DNA of 64,000 bases from Proteles cristata cristata (GCA_017311185.1 JAESUZ010000432.1:186001-250000), one strand, 5' to 3'; shown: positions 45,201 through 56,770, counted from the stretch's first letter. The notes: a model not told the origin generated them from the sequence alone. Numbers and translations are program-made.

Positions 45201-45850
45201 ATACCAAAATAAAAAGCTTTAGCACGACAAAGAAAACCATCAACAAAACTAAAAGACAATCTACCGAATGGGAGAAGATGTTTGCAAATGATATATCTGA
45301 TAAGGGGTTAATGTCCAAACTATGGAAAGAACTTAACATCTCAGCACCAACCACCCCCCAAATAATCCAATTTAAAAGATGGACAGTAAACAAACAGTTC
45401 TCCCAAGGCCTACAGATAATCAGCAGATACCTTGAAAGATCCTCCACATCGCTAATCAAACTAAAGCCGCAATGAGATATTACCTCATAATTGTTCGGAT
45501 GGCTAAAATCAAAAACAGAAGAAACAACAAGTGTTGTCAAGAATACAGAGAAAAAGAAATGTGCACTGTTGGTGGGAATGCAAACTGATGTAGCCACTAT
45601 GGAAAAAAGTAAGGAGGTTCTTCAAAAAATTAAAAATAGGATTACCATATGATCCAATAATTCCACTATGGGGTATTTACCCAAGAAAAATAGAAAACAC
45701 TAATCCTAAAAGATATATGCACCATTATGTTTATTGCAGTATTACTTTAATAGCCAAGATATGGAAGCAACCCAAGTGTCCACCGATAGATGAATGGATA
45801 ATGATAAGGAGTGAGTCAGAGAAAGAAAGATACCATATGATTCCACTCAT
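42280..45850 (+). pseudogene. ORF2 of the older L1, broken
   Basis: The endonuclease start reads ITFNVNGLNTPIKRLRVTEW (about 42280-42340). The pre-RT and RT part includes a 126-codon frame (43527-43904) with [15 protein letters not shown] and LISLMNIDAKILNK. The catalytic box appears as FAGN (44310-44321) instead of Phe/Tyr-Ala-Asp-Asp, both Asp residues lost. The C-terminal part is represented by a 116-codon frame at 45125-45472 (QSTEWEKMFANDISDKGLMS). A CA microsatellite interrupts it at 43292-43316. The RT function is lost. Confidence 0.8.
43292..43316 (+). repeat. (CA)n microsatellite inside L1
   Basis: About twelve CA units. Confidence 0.97.
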
Positions 45851-46897
45851 ATATGGAATTTAAGAAACAAAATGAAGGAATGAAGAGAAAGACAAAACAA
45901 AATCAGACTCTTAAATACACAGAACTGTATGGTTGCCAGAGGGGAGATGGGTGGGTGGGTGAGTGACAAAGGTGAAGGAGATGAAGAGGACGCTAATTGT
46001 GATGAGCACTGAGTAACTTAGAGAATTGTTGAATCACTGTATTGTACACCTAAAACTAGTGTAACGCTGTGTGTTAATTGTACTTGAAAAAAATTATCTT
46101 ATCTTCTGGAGATCAGTACAAAGTAGATATTCAAAAAATATATATGGGATGAGTGAAAAGATTTAACAAGTATTTATGAAATAAATCCTTTCAAATAGCT
46201 TCTTCACAATGCTAATAATATCTACACTTAGAATATTAGGAACTTCAACCTTTTTTGTGTATCTCCCTTTACCTTATTACCAGGACACCTTCAAAGACTA
46301 CTCCACAAAGACAAAAGCAAGGTCTGTTCATGTGTATAAATTTAAGCTTGTCAGCCAGATAAATAAGTTTCCTGGTAAAACATTTGTAATTTCCTTCTAA
46401 ACGGTGTCTCAATATAACCAAATAAGTTTCAAATACCTTTTTGTATGATATAAGATACATGTTGCTATGTAATATATATATGTATATTTAATTAAAGCAA
46501 TTACAAAAGAAAATCACATGACTTATTCTAGATTTACTTTCTGTCCCACAATTTTAAACTAAAGTGGTATACCTATTGGTTGAAAATATCAACCTAGGTT
46601 TATTTCTTAAACTTTCATACTTCATGTACAGACTTTAGTTCTGGAAAAAATGCTCTAGACAGGTTCAAAATAACATGACCAACTCACTGATATTACTGAT
46701 GTTATTTAGATTTCTACAAGTAGATTTGATCAATCTCCTGTAAACCAAAGTAAAGAAATAATAACTTTGTAAGGAGTAGCTAGTCGCCCGAGGTGACAGC
46801 CAAGGCATTTAATAAAAATGAATGATGGCACAAGAGATTATGAATCCCCTATACTTGTTATAGCTTGGTTGCAACAACAGTGTTAGGGCTTTTTGGC

Positions 46898-46898
<1 letters not shown>

Positions 46899-46928
<30 letters not shown>
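46899..46928 (+). repeat. (TTTTG)n microsatellite
   Basis: Five to six TTTTG units, likely derived from a reversed A-rich tail. Confidence 0.95.
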
Positions 46929-47129
46929 GCCCCCATATCTCTGTATTCTATCTAATGTATTATTTTCAAGGGAGTTATTTTTATTGAGCACATATGTGTT
47001 GATACTGACCTAAGGCACCAATTCCAAGAACTCTGAATTTAAACAAAGTCAAAGCTAAGCAAAAGGTCGATTTAATCAGTGAAAGACTATCAGATTTCCA
47101 CTTCTTGACTTGGTAAACAGAAAATAGAG

Positions 47130-47130
<1 letters not shown>

Positions 47131-47159
<29 letters not shown>
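47131..47159 (+). repeat. (CA)n microsatellite
   Basis: About fourteen CA units, uninterrupted. Confidence 0.97.
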
Positions 47160-47161
<2 letters not shown>

Positions 47162-48352
47162 GTCCTAAACACTAACATGGAATAGAAATGGTGAGAATAG
47201 TGTTTAAGGACCTCCAGATAATGGCATCACTGGTAGCATTTACTAGCCACTCCCTCTTACAAAGTGTGGGGGCCAACACAAATCCCTTAGACACTTTGAG
47301 GTTGTTTCTAGTCTACAAGATTGAGATCATAATAAATAGTTATATGGGTTTGTTTTGAGGGCTTTGCTTGTCATTAGGCACTTCCATCGCCTTCCCTTCC
47401 TATGTTATTACAAGTCTTCCTTTTCAAAGTTTTTAAGTTATAGATAACTCATTCAAAGGAGCTAACTACTGATTAAAACCCTGTACTGAGAATAACACCA
47501 AATTAGCAGGAGCAGATTTGGACTTGTATACTGACACTTTCAGAGGAATCTAGAAACACATCACTACAGAATCACCAACAGCCTGGCTATCCCTAAATGT
47601 GATCAATAAGTATTTGGGTATAAAGTAAAGAGGTTAACTGATTTAAAGGTGACTGTGTTACACTGTATGGATACTATTAATTGAAATATTTATGCCCATC
47701 ACAGTCCAGTCCTAGCAGGAAACAGAATCCACCCCAGATTATTTAAATGTTGAGTTTTTAATTCAGGGACTGTGAATAGAGTGTGGTCGAGATTAAGGAA
47801 AACAGCAATGCATGCTGAAATATTTAAGAGAGCAACCATTTGTCACTATAGCATGGAGGGAGCAGGGAAGAAATACTCTTGACTTCTGTTTTATTGTATC
47901 TTCCGATAGCATTTCTGTGTTTCCCAATGTCCTTTACCAACTGAAAGCCAGTCAGCATAACATCTGGGATGATGGGAAACTTCAAGAAGAGCCTTGTGGG
48001 CCACAGAGATTGGTAGAGGAGGAAAGAGAACAGAACACATCTGGGAGATGCAAATAGAGAAGGACCAGTGAAAGATGACCACATCTCCACCCAGTATTCT
48101 TTCCTGCCTTTCATTCACAAGAAGAAAATGCCAGAAGGTGTCATTGGCCGTGGTGTATCACAACATGATATGAATAGCTATGCCCTTCATTTTGGAACTT
48201 AGATTGTGACATTAGACTCCACTTATGCACAAATAGAGTACTGAAGAAACAGGAAGAAATGGTTCAGATGAAATACACAGTTGCCAAAATCAGTCTCTAT
48301 AAATGATCACTAGACACATTGTCCTCCTTCCATTATTTATTTCATGTCTCCC

Positions 48353-48943
48353 TTACCTTCTCCTCATACCTTGACTAAATGAGGTTCTGTAAGTGGAGTG
48401 TGGTATAAATCTGTAATTCTGATGGACCTGAGTCCTCGGTGGTCTTATCTCTGTCAAGATATTGGCATTTTCTTTTAGATGCAGGAATTCTTGGTGTGCC
48501 CTGGATTCTAGGTGTAGTCTCATTGGCCCAAAGGTGTCTAAGTAACCTAGGTTCCTCATGGCAAATGGGACCAATATTCTTAGCCAACAGAGTCGTTTTC
48601 TTCTCTGACTGCTCTTTAGTGACATATAATGGCCCAAATGTCCTGAGGAAGATCTCATCTCCCAATTCCATGCCACCTTTCTTGATGGAAGTGATTTTCC
48701 CTTGGTAACCAAGACTTTCAAAACCATCAAGTACAAGGGTGAAAGAGAAGCAGTACCTCCTTGGTGGCTGAAAGGTGAAATAGTGAAAGGGCACTTGGTA
48801 TTAACTCTCCTGTGGTGCCATTGGCCCTGGACTCTTGTGTTCTGGAAATGGGCAGAAGACACACCATATATTGGTTGAACGATGGGAAATGCTACATCCA
48901 ATAGAATCATATTCCAGAACTGAGTGTAGATTATATTGGACAT
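48353..48943 (-). pseudogene. Antisense open frames of unknown, possibly ERV-derived origin
   Basis: Two overlapping reverse frames stay open: 196 codons (48353-48943) and 139 codons (48375-48794). The 139-codon product has PRRYCFSFTLVLDGFESLGY, then KKGGMELGDEIFLRTFGPLY, which reads like genuine protein. Translation of the + strand here is poor apart from an 89-codon frame. No family is certain; a decayed retroviral pol/dUTPase-like region is one guess, with further reverse frames upstream at 49459-49722 and 50379-50828 in compatible order. No intact gene is claimed. Confidence 0.3.
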
Positions 48944-49127
48944 GGAGATATACTACCAAGTTCCACCTTCAAGGAAAATTGGTTGCCATAGTGCTTGAAG
49001 TGTTGTCAAACAAGTCTTCACCAGTCAGCTCCTTCAGGGATTATCCCAGCTCTGGAGAGCTACTTCATTCATGGTCATTTTCTTTATCTGACCAGGCTAT
49101 ATTCAGTGATTGATTGAAAAGGATTCT

Positions 49128-49336
49128 ATTTTTTTTTATTATCTATTTATTTATTTATTTTGAGAAAGAGAGCAGGGAAGGGGCAGAGAGAGGGGGAGAG
49201 GGAGAGAATCATAAGTAGGCTCCACAATGTCAGAGTGCATCATGATGTGGGGCTCAGTTTCACCAACCTCAAGATCATGACCTGAGCCAAAATCAAGAGT
49301 CAGATACTTAACTGACTGAGCCACACAGATGCCCCA
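49128..49336 (-). mobile_element. CAN-SINE
   Basis: T-run and TTTATTTATTTATTTTGAGA tail, AGAGAGCAGGGAAGGGGCAG, CAAGATCATGACCTGAGCC and ACTGAGCCACACAGATGCCCC. Diverged body (CACAATGTCAGAGTGCATC). It lies between the reverse frames of the putative ERV remnant. Confidence 0.93.
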
Positions 49337-49854
49337 AAGTGGATTTTAAAGTTCTGGCTATTTTGGTTCAACATGGACAACTCAGTCCTTCTTAGCTACA
49401 GAATTCCCTATGAAATTGCTAAAACTAGGAGATGTAAACCACAGGTTGTGTTCTTTCTCTACCCAGTGACCCTCCCTACCTTCTTTTCTACAGGTATAAA
49501 TCCTAAGGTCCTCACTGAGGCCCACACATACCAGATATTAAATTCCCTCTCAGAGTCTGATTCCTGGAGGACCCAAATTGCCACATACCTAATAATATGG
49601 GAAGAAGTAGGGGTCAGAAGCTGACCGGCATCCATAGGCCAAGTGGTTTTTTGCTCCTGATCTTTCCAGATAATTAACAAGCATCTCCCTGATAACAAAT
49701 GGCTTCTGGGGAATAGCTCCATGGGCTATATATGTCGTCATGCTCTGTGCCCATTCTAAGCAATTCATCTATGTTGATCATATATCCTCCTTGTCTTCAA
49801 TCTTCCAATTTTCTTGACCAGAAAGAGAAACTATATGTATGTGTATGTTCCTAC
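49337..49854 (-). other. Possible antisense ERV remnant, middle part
   Basis: An 87-codon reverse frame (49459-49719) has LLIIWKDQEQKTTWPMDAGQ. The TWPMDAG part is weakly reminiscent of the start of an integrase core, but the motif is incomplete. Low certainty; the region may be unrelated. Confidence 0.25.
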
Positions 49855-50081
49855 CTCATACCACTTCTCTTTTTTTAATGTTTATTTATTTTTGAGAAAA
49901 AGAGAGAGAGAGCAGGGGAGAGGCAGAGAGAGAGGGAACACAGACTCTAAAGCAGGCTCTAGACTCTGAGCTGTCAGCACAGAGCCCAACACTGGGTTCT
50001 AACTCACAAGCCATGAGATCGTGACTCGAGCCAAAGTTGTATGCTTAACCGACTGAGCCACCCAGGTGCCTCATACCACTT
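49855..50081 (-). mobile_element. CAN-SINE
   Basis: The 12-bp duplication ctcataccactt lies at 49855-49866 and 50070-50081. It ends ACTGAGCCACCCAGGTGCC. Confidence 0.96.
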
Positions 50082-50894
50082 TTATTTTAATGAATGGAAT
50101 ATGATAAGCAGTGGTGCATATTATAATGTCCTCTGGCAAGTCTTCCATAACACCTCTGAGTGAGGCTCTATGCATGGTCTTTCTGTTTTCAGCTTGTGTT
50201 CATGACCAACCTGTGAATCAAGCTCAGCTGTTTCTTAGTCCATCAATGGTCCTCAGTGACCCCATCCCCTGAAACAGAGCCCTAGTGCAGCCATGAGGGG
50301 CACTGAGCCTGGGTCACTTGCTAATCCATCTCGCTCTGGCTTTGGCTTTGTTCATTTCTCACCTGGCAGTTGCCTATTCTACCTCATCTGGATTGTTCCT
50401 AACTTCAAATGGTCATATGACTTGGTGTATAACTCAACGCATGATGGAAGTTCTGACCACAAGGTCATAACGCCCCATGGTCTGCCAAGTACAGTAGCAT
50501 GCCCAGAACTGCTTTGTTTCATTTTGTTAATGTGTAATTCTCTACTGCAAACAGCATGACCTTGCTTAAATGCCTCAGGGGTAAATGTTATAATTTTCCT
50601 ATTGGGACTTACTCTGTACTCCATATAACGTTTTTTTCCACCATGGGATGATAAAACAATAGAGTCTAACTTCCTTGAGTTAATGGTCCTGTGTCCCAGG
50701 TAGCAGGGCTTGTTGCACTGCAGCCTGGATCTTTTGCGAAGCCCCTTTCTTCTTCGTGTCCCACTAGAAGGATTCTTCCCAGTAAATTCCCTCCATTGTA
50801 AAATCAGCTTCCAGGGAATCAGACTCATTTACTGGATTACCGCCAAAATAGTAGTTTATTATTTTAAATATTATAACCAATATTTAATATCTCT
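50082..50894 (-). other. Possible antisense ERV remnant, upstream part
   Basis: A 149-codon reverse frame (50379-50825) is open but shows no clear domain. In other frames ALLPGTQDHLTQGSRLYCFI (about 50700-50640) recalls the RT-to-RNase H region of old ERVs. Order and strand agree with the 49.5- and 48.6-kb frames. An 88-codon forward frame overlaps. This is a hypothesis, not a call. Confidence 0.25.
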
Positions 50895-51290
50895 TACAGA
50901 GTGAATTGTGTCTCTCCTCTCAAGATTCATATGTTAAAGCCTTAAGCCCTGATATGACTATATTTGGAGACAGGATCTTTCAGGAGGTAAGGAAGCTATA
51001 GGGATGAGGCCCTAATGCTTTCTTTACATCCTCTTTCCCTATAAGAAGAGGAAGCGATTTCAGAGGTAACTCTCTGGGTGTTCATGGAGAGAAGGCCAAG
51101 TGAGGGTACAGCAAGAAGAATAGCTGTGCATCTACAAGCCAAGAAAAAAACTCTCAACCAAAAATAAATCTGCTGACACCTTGATTTTGGACTTTCAGCC
51201 TCCAGAACTATAAGGAAATAAATTTCTGTTGTTTTAGCCTCCCGGGCTGTGGTATTCCCTCATGGCAGCCCCAGCTGATTAATACAATAT
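50895..51290 (+). mobile_element. MLT1-like (MaLR) LTR
   Basis: It contains GTGAATTGTGTCTCTCCTCT, CAAGATTCATATGTTAAAGC, TATATTTGGAGACAGGATCTT, ACACCTTGATTTTGGACTTTC, AGCCTCCAGAACTATAAGG, AATAAATTTCTGTTGTTTTAG and ATGGCAGCCCCAGCTGATTA. This is the characteristic order of an ancient MLT1/MST LTR in + orientation. Since it lies on the strand opposite to the reverse frames to its left, the two are probably unrelated. Confidence 0.8.
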
Positions 51291-51442
51291 CCTTGCTCAC
51301 CCAAGTGGTTAACTGAGAAACAAACAAGCAAGCAAACAAATAAACACAGTTGCTAACTCAATATTTAATTGACACAATAAAGTATGAAATCATTTTCTGT
51401 GTATTAGGTTCACCCAGGCAAAAGATAGATACTCCCATATTG

Positions 51443-51687
51443 GTCCCTGTCATTTTTTTTTAATGTTTTTTTTTTTATTTATTTCCAGAAGAGAGAGACA
51501 GCGTGAGCAGGGGAGGGTCAGAGAGAGAGGGAGTCACAGACTGAAACAGGCTCCAGGCTCTGAGCTGGCAGTCAGCACAGAGCCCGACGCGGGGCCCGAA
51601 CCCACGAACCGCGAGATCATGACCTGAGCGAAAGTCGGACGCTTAACCGACTAAGCCACCCAGGCGCCCCAAGTCCCTGTCATTTTT
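51443..51687 (-). mobile_element. Young-type CAN-SINE
   Basis: A perfect 15-bp duplication, gtccctgtcattttt, lies at 51443-51457 and 51673-51687. In reverse it carries AGCACAGAGCCCGACGCGG, CGCGAGATCATGACC, GAAAGTCGGACGCTTAACC and GACTAAGCCACCCAGGCGCC. It has GCTGGCAGTCAGCACAGAGCC, the young-subfamily mark. Confidence 0.97.
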
Positions 51688-53552
51688 ATGCAAAAACAAT
51701 GTGTCCATAATGAAGAAGACAAATGGTCTTTCACATTAAACAAATACTAAAGGCAAGCAGAGAGCGAAATGTGTATTATACAAGGAAAGGTTGTGAACAA
51801 AATACATATCGAATCTCTCCCTCATTAGATGTTAACTGTTTTTGGAAAAAGTTAAACAGCCTTAATAAGTTGAAATTTTCCATCCCAAAGAGTAGATAAG
51901 CTGAAAATTTCCAGGCCAAAGAGTTGGAGCCAGACAGAGATGGTGTACAGAGGCTGTGCTAATCAGCTGCTTCAAGCTTGTCAATGCCAAAGCAATCTTT
52001 ACCATCAAAGTGTCATTTCTAACCTAATTTTATGAAATCATTGAAAGATGCCATGATAGGTTTTTAAATTTTGTGACTATTTAATTACATTTTATTTATA
52101 CTGATTAGAGAGATTCTCAAAATGGAGTCTCTGAATATATTCTTAGTGGTCCAAGAATTTGATAAGAACTGTTTCACTTCTTTTTGTTAGTAATCCAATG
52201 TGTGTGTTAATGCATGGATGTGTGTATACCTGTGGGCCTGGGGGTGTGTGCACTCACATGTGGGTGCCCACCCTGGATCATTTCAATGGTCACTTCCTCC
52301 TCGAGCACTGCTATGCAATACGTGCATTTGTACTTAACGTTATGACTGCATTGGTAACAAATGATCACCTAACTCTGCAGTGCTTTATTTTTGATGTTGT
52401 ATTCTTTAAATGGGAGCAGAGGATACTCAGGGTTCTAAGGAGAGGTCAGTAGTCTCATTCAATATGGGAGACTTCTGTTTGTGCTTCAACAAAGGTAATT
52501 TTCTGACTTCTATTGTCCACCTCAATTGTAGAAATGAATTCTCATAAAAGATTCGTGGTCAGATGGGCATTATGATGTATGTTTCTAGAAGTACTAAACA
52601 GTATATTAGGATAAAATTTAGTCTGGGCTTTCTCTGTCTTTATGAAGCTAAAAATGGACTTTTTATGCTTTACAGTATTTTTCAGAAAGGTTACTCTGCA
52701 TCTGACTAGAGCATAAAAGTTTAATAATTTATTCTGAACATTTCAAAAAATGCTACATAAGTATATAATCTTTAGGAAAGACTAAAAATAAAACAAATCC
52801 AAACAGAAACATGGGAATCACTGAATTAAATACATTGAAAACAATTTTTATTGAACCTGGTTTGGCTCTTGTCATTTTTACAGAACTCCAAGGCAATAAT
52901 TAACATGGTCAGACTTGTATCTATGTAATGGACACGTGTTAATCTGCCATGAATTACTATAGAGGATTGTACATTTGGTTTCATACATATATCTAAGAGT
53001 TTTGTGATGTGAAGATGTGCATGATACTTATCAACATAGAAAGACATGGTTATGATAGGAAACAAAAGGAAGAATAAAAGACATGTTCAGATGAGTAATA
53101 ATTTGCACTCAAACATTATGAACAATGGATGGTTAAGGTGGGTTTAGAGTGGGAGTTATCAGGAGCAAAAATGAATTAAGTTAATCTAATATAGCTCCAG
53201 TTGGAATGATAAGAATTCAAACAGTGACAAATCATTCAAAACCAGAGGCTGAAAAATGTAAATAGATACTTCACCAATCAATTATAATTACTTAATTTGA
53301 AAAGTCTAACATACAAATGAGAAGTCAGTAAGAGTATATTGAGATGGAAATAAGTACTAATAATAACTGATGATTAAAGAGATTCAGGAGAAAATAAATG
53401 GATAGAAAAGCTTGAATTTGCTTTTGTGGGGCAAAGCCAGTTGGGTCATTAAACAAAAGTGAAATGTTAACATGATTCGGGTACGGAACCAATTCTGAAC
53501 TTTGTGGTGTAGAGCCTTGGGGGGAAGCAGTCCTTGGCACAGAAATGACTAT
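51688..53552. other. Unassigned DNA
   Basis: No gene or repeat family is recognised over about 1.9 kb. A 97-codon frame at 52159-52449 includes a GT-rich stretch and has no domain. Confidence 0.55.
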
Positions 53553-53821
53553 GAAATAGGATTGCATCGGGGCGCCTGGGTGGCTTAGTGGGTTAAGCGT
53601 CCGACTTTCGCTTAGGTCATGATCTCGCGGTTCGTGGGTTCGAGCCCCGCGTCGGGCTCTGTGCTGACTGCCGGCTCAGAGCCTGGAGCCTGTTTCAATC
53701 TGTGACTCCCTCTCTCTCTGGCCCTCCCTGCTCACGCTGTCTCTCTCTCTCTCCTAAAAATAAATAAAACATTAAAAAAAAACTTTAAAAAAAAAAAGAA
53801 AGAAAGAAATAGGATTGCATC
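53553..53821 (+). mobile_element. Young-type CAN-SINE
   Basis: A perfect 16-bp duplication, gaaataggattgcatc, lies at 53553-53568 and 53806-53821. The body carries GGCTTAGTGGG, CTTTCGCTTAGG and GCTGACTGCCGGCTCAGAGCC. The A-rich tail ends in (GAAA)n. Confidence 0.97.
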
Positions 53822-53913
53822 AATTTCCCTTATTTGGGATGTTGTCTCTCTCCCTGTTGACACATTTGGAAACATTTGAGAATAACAGAAAACATAAAAG
53901 TGATGATGTTTCT

Positions 53914-54163
53914 TGCATTGTCTGTTATTTTTAATATTTTTTAAATGTTTTATTTACTTCTGAGAGAGAGAGACAGCGTGAGCAGGGGAGGGTCAGAGAG
54001 AGAGGGAGATACAGAATCTGAAGTAGGCTCCAGGCTCTGAGCTAGCTGTCAGTACAGAGCCCAACATGGGGCTTGAACCCACAAACCATGAGATCATGAC
54101 CTGAGCAGAAGTCGGACGCTCAACCAACTGAGCCACCCAGGTGCCCTGTTGCATTGTCTGTTA
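53914..54163 (-). mobile_element. CAN-SINE
   Basis: The 14-bp duplication tgcattgtctgtta lies at 53914-53927 and 54150-54163. It ends ACTGAGCCACCCAGGTGCCC. With the forward SINE 110 bases to its left it forms an inverted pair. Confidence 0.96.
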
Positions 54164-54593
54164 CTACCAACAGACCATTTTCCTGAGAAACGGTTCCAAA
54201 ATATGCTATCTTTTTAAGACTTAAATGAAAATATCACTGTATTTAACTTCTAAATATATATGCAAAATATTGAAATGAGATTTAAGGGGCTATATTCTTG
54301 GAGTAGGGGAAATCAGATCTGATGCTTCTAAAGAGGTTTTATAATAAATTCATATGGAAATGACAACATCAGTCATAAAAAATATCATGGTTTAAAATAA
54401 ATGAATAACCTAATGAAATGCCCTATTAGTTGATACATGAAGTATGAACATAATATTGAGATAAAATTATCACAAATATAAACTCTTGATTATCTAAATT
54501 AATGAAGAGAAGTAGATGGTGTTTCACAGTCAATAACACAAATATATCTTTGACTGGAATGACTATTGCTTTAGCCCTTTTTCCCCCCTTTAG
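54164..54593. other. Unassigned AT-rich DNA
   Basis: Nothing recognisable. Confidence 0.55.
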
Positions 54594-54745
54594 AAAAGAA
54601 CAAGATTAACTAAGAGCTGATGGGGGAAAGAGGAAGGGGGGTGATGGGCATGGAGGAGGGCACTTGTTGGGATGAGCACTGGGTTTTATATGGAAACCAA
54701 CTTGACAACAAACTATAAAAGAAAAAAGATAAGAAAAGAAGCAAG
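54594..54745 (+). mobile_element. 5'-truncated young L1, 3' UTR only
   Basis: GGGGGGTGATGGGCATGGAG, GAGGGCACTTGTTGGGATGA, GCACTGGGTTTTATATGGAA and ACCAACTTGACAACAAACTA match the 3' end of the L1 at 30065-30175. Similar A-rich flanks, agaacaagattaac and agaagcaagatgaac, look like a diverged target duplication. Confidence 0.85.
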
Positions 54746-55091
54746 ATGAACTGATCATGGTTCTACTTATACCATATAAAAGTGGGAAATACAGAGCATA
54801 GATACGTGCTAGGGAGCAAAAAAAGACCAATCTGAAGATAAAATCTGAGAGCTTAATTTTGAGAGCTCACTTGAGCTGGAGCAGAAGCTCATGGGTACAC
54901 ACGGGACTGCTCATGGGTAAAACCCAAGATCCCAGAATTAAAATAGAGCAGCTACCAGATACTTTCCTCAAGGAGTAAGGAGAGGAAGTAAAGGGAAATC
55001 ATTAAAACTGTAAGGAGTAGTTGTTGCTGAAGACGGAAGTTACCATCCTAATATCCAGGTCACCACCTTACGTTTATTTAATGAACAGCCA
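54746..55091. other. Unassigned DNA
   Basis: Nothing recognisable. Confidence 0.5.
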
Positions 55092-55306
55092 GGGACGCCT
55101 CGGTGGCACAGTCAGTTACGCCTCTGACTTCGGCTCAGGTCATGATCTCATGGTTCATGGGTTGGAGCCTTGCAATGAGCCCTGTGCTGACAGCTCAGCG
55201 CCTGGAGCCTGCTTCAGATTCTGTGTCTCCCTCTCTCTCTGCCCCTTCCCCACTCACTTTGTCTATCTCTCTGTCTTTTAAAAATGAGTAAACATCAAAA
55301 CAAATT
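55092..55306 (+). mobile_element. CAN-SINE
   Basis: Head GGGACGCCTCGGTGGCACAG, GCTCAGGTCATGATCTCATGG, GTGCTGACAGCTCAGCGCC and TTTTAAAAATGAGTAAACATC tail. No clean TSD. Confidence 0.93.
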
Positions 55307-56060
55307 AGAGAAGAGCCAGTGTACCTGTCAGGTGTCATGCCCTGTCCTGGGCCCGGGCTGAGGTCTGCAGGGCTGACCTGGGAGGCTGAGTACCTGGCGG
55401 CCACAATTGGCCCCCCAGGGTGGGCCCGTACTACATGTGGGACAGCCATCTGCAGCGTCTCAGACCAGACAACAACCAGTTCAGATTTGCCCTTGATGAC
55501 AGTCACTTCCTGAGGGACATCTGAATATTTACAGTCTCACTGAAGCTGGTTTCCTCTCAGAGGCGGGTACATGTTTGTACTTGAACTTTCTAAATTATTT
55601 CACTTTCAGGACAAGAATACAAAATTATATAGCCTTCCCCCCCAAAAAAGAAAACCACATAAACATTTATAAAGGCAGACATAAATCACAACCAATGACT
55701 CGAGCCAGCGAAAGTCCCAGTTTCCTCTGAGATGTCTCTACCAGGAGATTTAATAGAGATGTTTAGCAGGAATACTACATGGTAGCCACCCGCCCACCCC
55801 TGTCACTGCTGCCACCGCCAGGCTCTCCTGTTATTGGGGTCCTGCCAGTGCAAAGCCCTGCCTCCTGTACTTGCCTCCCAACTTTCTGTGTCCCCCTCAG
55901 CCTAGCTATTTGCAGGAGACCAAGGGACCAGCGCTGGCTTCCCTCTACACTCACAAGGTGGCTGCGAACATTTCCTGTGAGATGGAGACAAAAGTTAGTA
56001 ATGTGAACTCCTCTCCAAAGAGAGCAAAGCTTTGTGGGGACAGAGATTCTGCCTGTAAAG
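55307..56060. other. GC-richer segment, origin unknown
   Basis: 55320-55530 is clearly more GC- and CpG-containing than its surroundings. All three forward frames and one reverse frame have short open stretches. One reads VGPYYMWDSHLQRLRP, DNNQFRFALDDSHFL, ending TGA at 55522-55524, and would be about 45 codons. I cannot recognise a protein. 55770-56000 is also GC-rich, with a 75-79 codon pair of frames. A pseudogene fragment or old exon is possible. Confidence 0.3.
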
Positions 56061-56364
56061 CAATGTCATGGGTTGGACGGAGTCTCCCAGAAAGCTGTGT
56101 TGAAATGTGAACTCCCAGGACCACAGAATGTGGACTTTGAAAAAGGAGTTTCACAGAGGTAACCAAGCTAAAATAAAATTATTAAGATAAGCCCTAATCT
56201 GGGGCCCTTGGTGGCTTAAGCATCCGACTTCGGCTCAGGTCATGATCTCGTGGTTCGTGGGTTCGAGTCCCAGGTCAGGCTCTGTGCTGACAGCTCAGAG
56301 CCTGAAGTCTGCTTTGGATTCTGTGTCTCCCTCTCTTTCTGACCCTCCCCTGCCCATGCTCTCT

Positions 56365-56396
<32 letters not shown>

Positions 56397-56770
56397 AGAA
56401 ATAATTAAAAAAACATTAAAAAAAAAAAAGATGGGCCCTAATCCCACGAGGCTGATGTCCTTACAAAAAGGGAGAGTTTGGACACAGACAAACGCAGATG
56501 GGGGAGCTTGCGCAGGCACAGGGAGAGCCATGTGACGATCAGACTTTTGTGGCCGCAAGCCAGGGACCCAGTCGGGTTACCAGAAGCTGGAGAAAGCAAG
56601 GAGAGATCCTTCCCTGACAGGTTTCAGAGGGATGGTGGCCCTGCTGGTGCTTCGATTTCAGACATTTAGCATCCAGAACGGTGAGACGGTGAGAAGATAC
56701 ATTTCTGTAGTTCTAACCTGCCCAGTTTGGATACTTTGTCACCGTGGCCCCATGAAACTAGTGTATGTCT
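56061..56770 (+). mobile_element. MLT1-like LTR, interrupted by a SINE
   Basis: Left part: AATGTCATGGGTTGGACGG, GTGTTGAAATGTGAACTCCC, ATAAGCCCTAATC. Right part: GGGCCCTAATCCCACGAGG, CTGATGTCCTTACAAAAAGG, GACACAGACAAACGCAGAT, AGAGCCATGTGACGATCAGA, then AACGGTGAGACGGTGAGAAG and CATTTCTGTAGTTCTAACCT. Together they give the MLT1/MST order. The SINE at 56200-56427 splits it. Confidence 0.7.
56184..56443 (+). mobile_element. CAN-SINE in the MLT1-like LTR
   Basis: Duplication aagataagccctaatc (56184-56199) / aagatgggccctaatc (56428-56443), two mismatches. Body with GGGGCCCTTGGTGGCTTAAG, lacking about ten bases of the A-box region, and a long (CT)n tract. Confidence 0.95.

Larger units (their letters stand above)
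39415..46106 (+). mobile_element. Second near full-length LINE-1, older
   Basis: The diverged duplication aaaaattaccctattttc (39415-39432) and aaaaattatcttatcttc (46089-46106, three mismatches) brackets about 6.65 kb. The order is 5' UTR with AAATCTGAGAAGATGGTGGT at the start, ORF1 (to 42009), ORF2 (about 42280-45850), 3' UTR (CCAGAGGGGAGATGGGTGGG to CACCTAAAACTAGTGTAACG) and A-run. More stops and indels than the 23.4-kb L1, and no overall sequence likeness in the 5' UTR, so it is an older and different subfamily. One SINE inserted in the 5' UTR. Confidence 0.85.
46107..48352. other. Unassigned DNA
   Basis: No gene is recognised, and no SINE or L1. Simple repeats at 46899 and 47131 are listed separately. 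Overlapping frames at 47812-48118 (75-96 codons) lie on both strands without domains. Confidence 0.5.

Noticed and set aside
50895..51290. MLT1-like LTR as the LTR of the antisense frames to its left
   Set aside because: Orientation is opposite to those frames, so they are unlikely to be one element.
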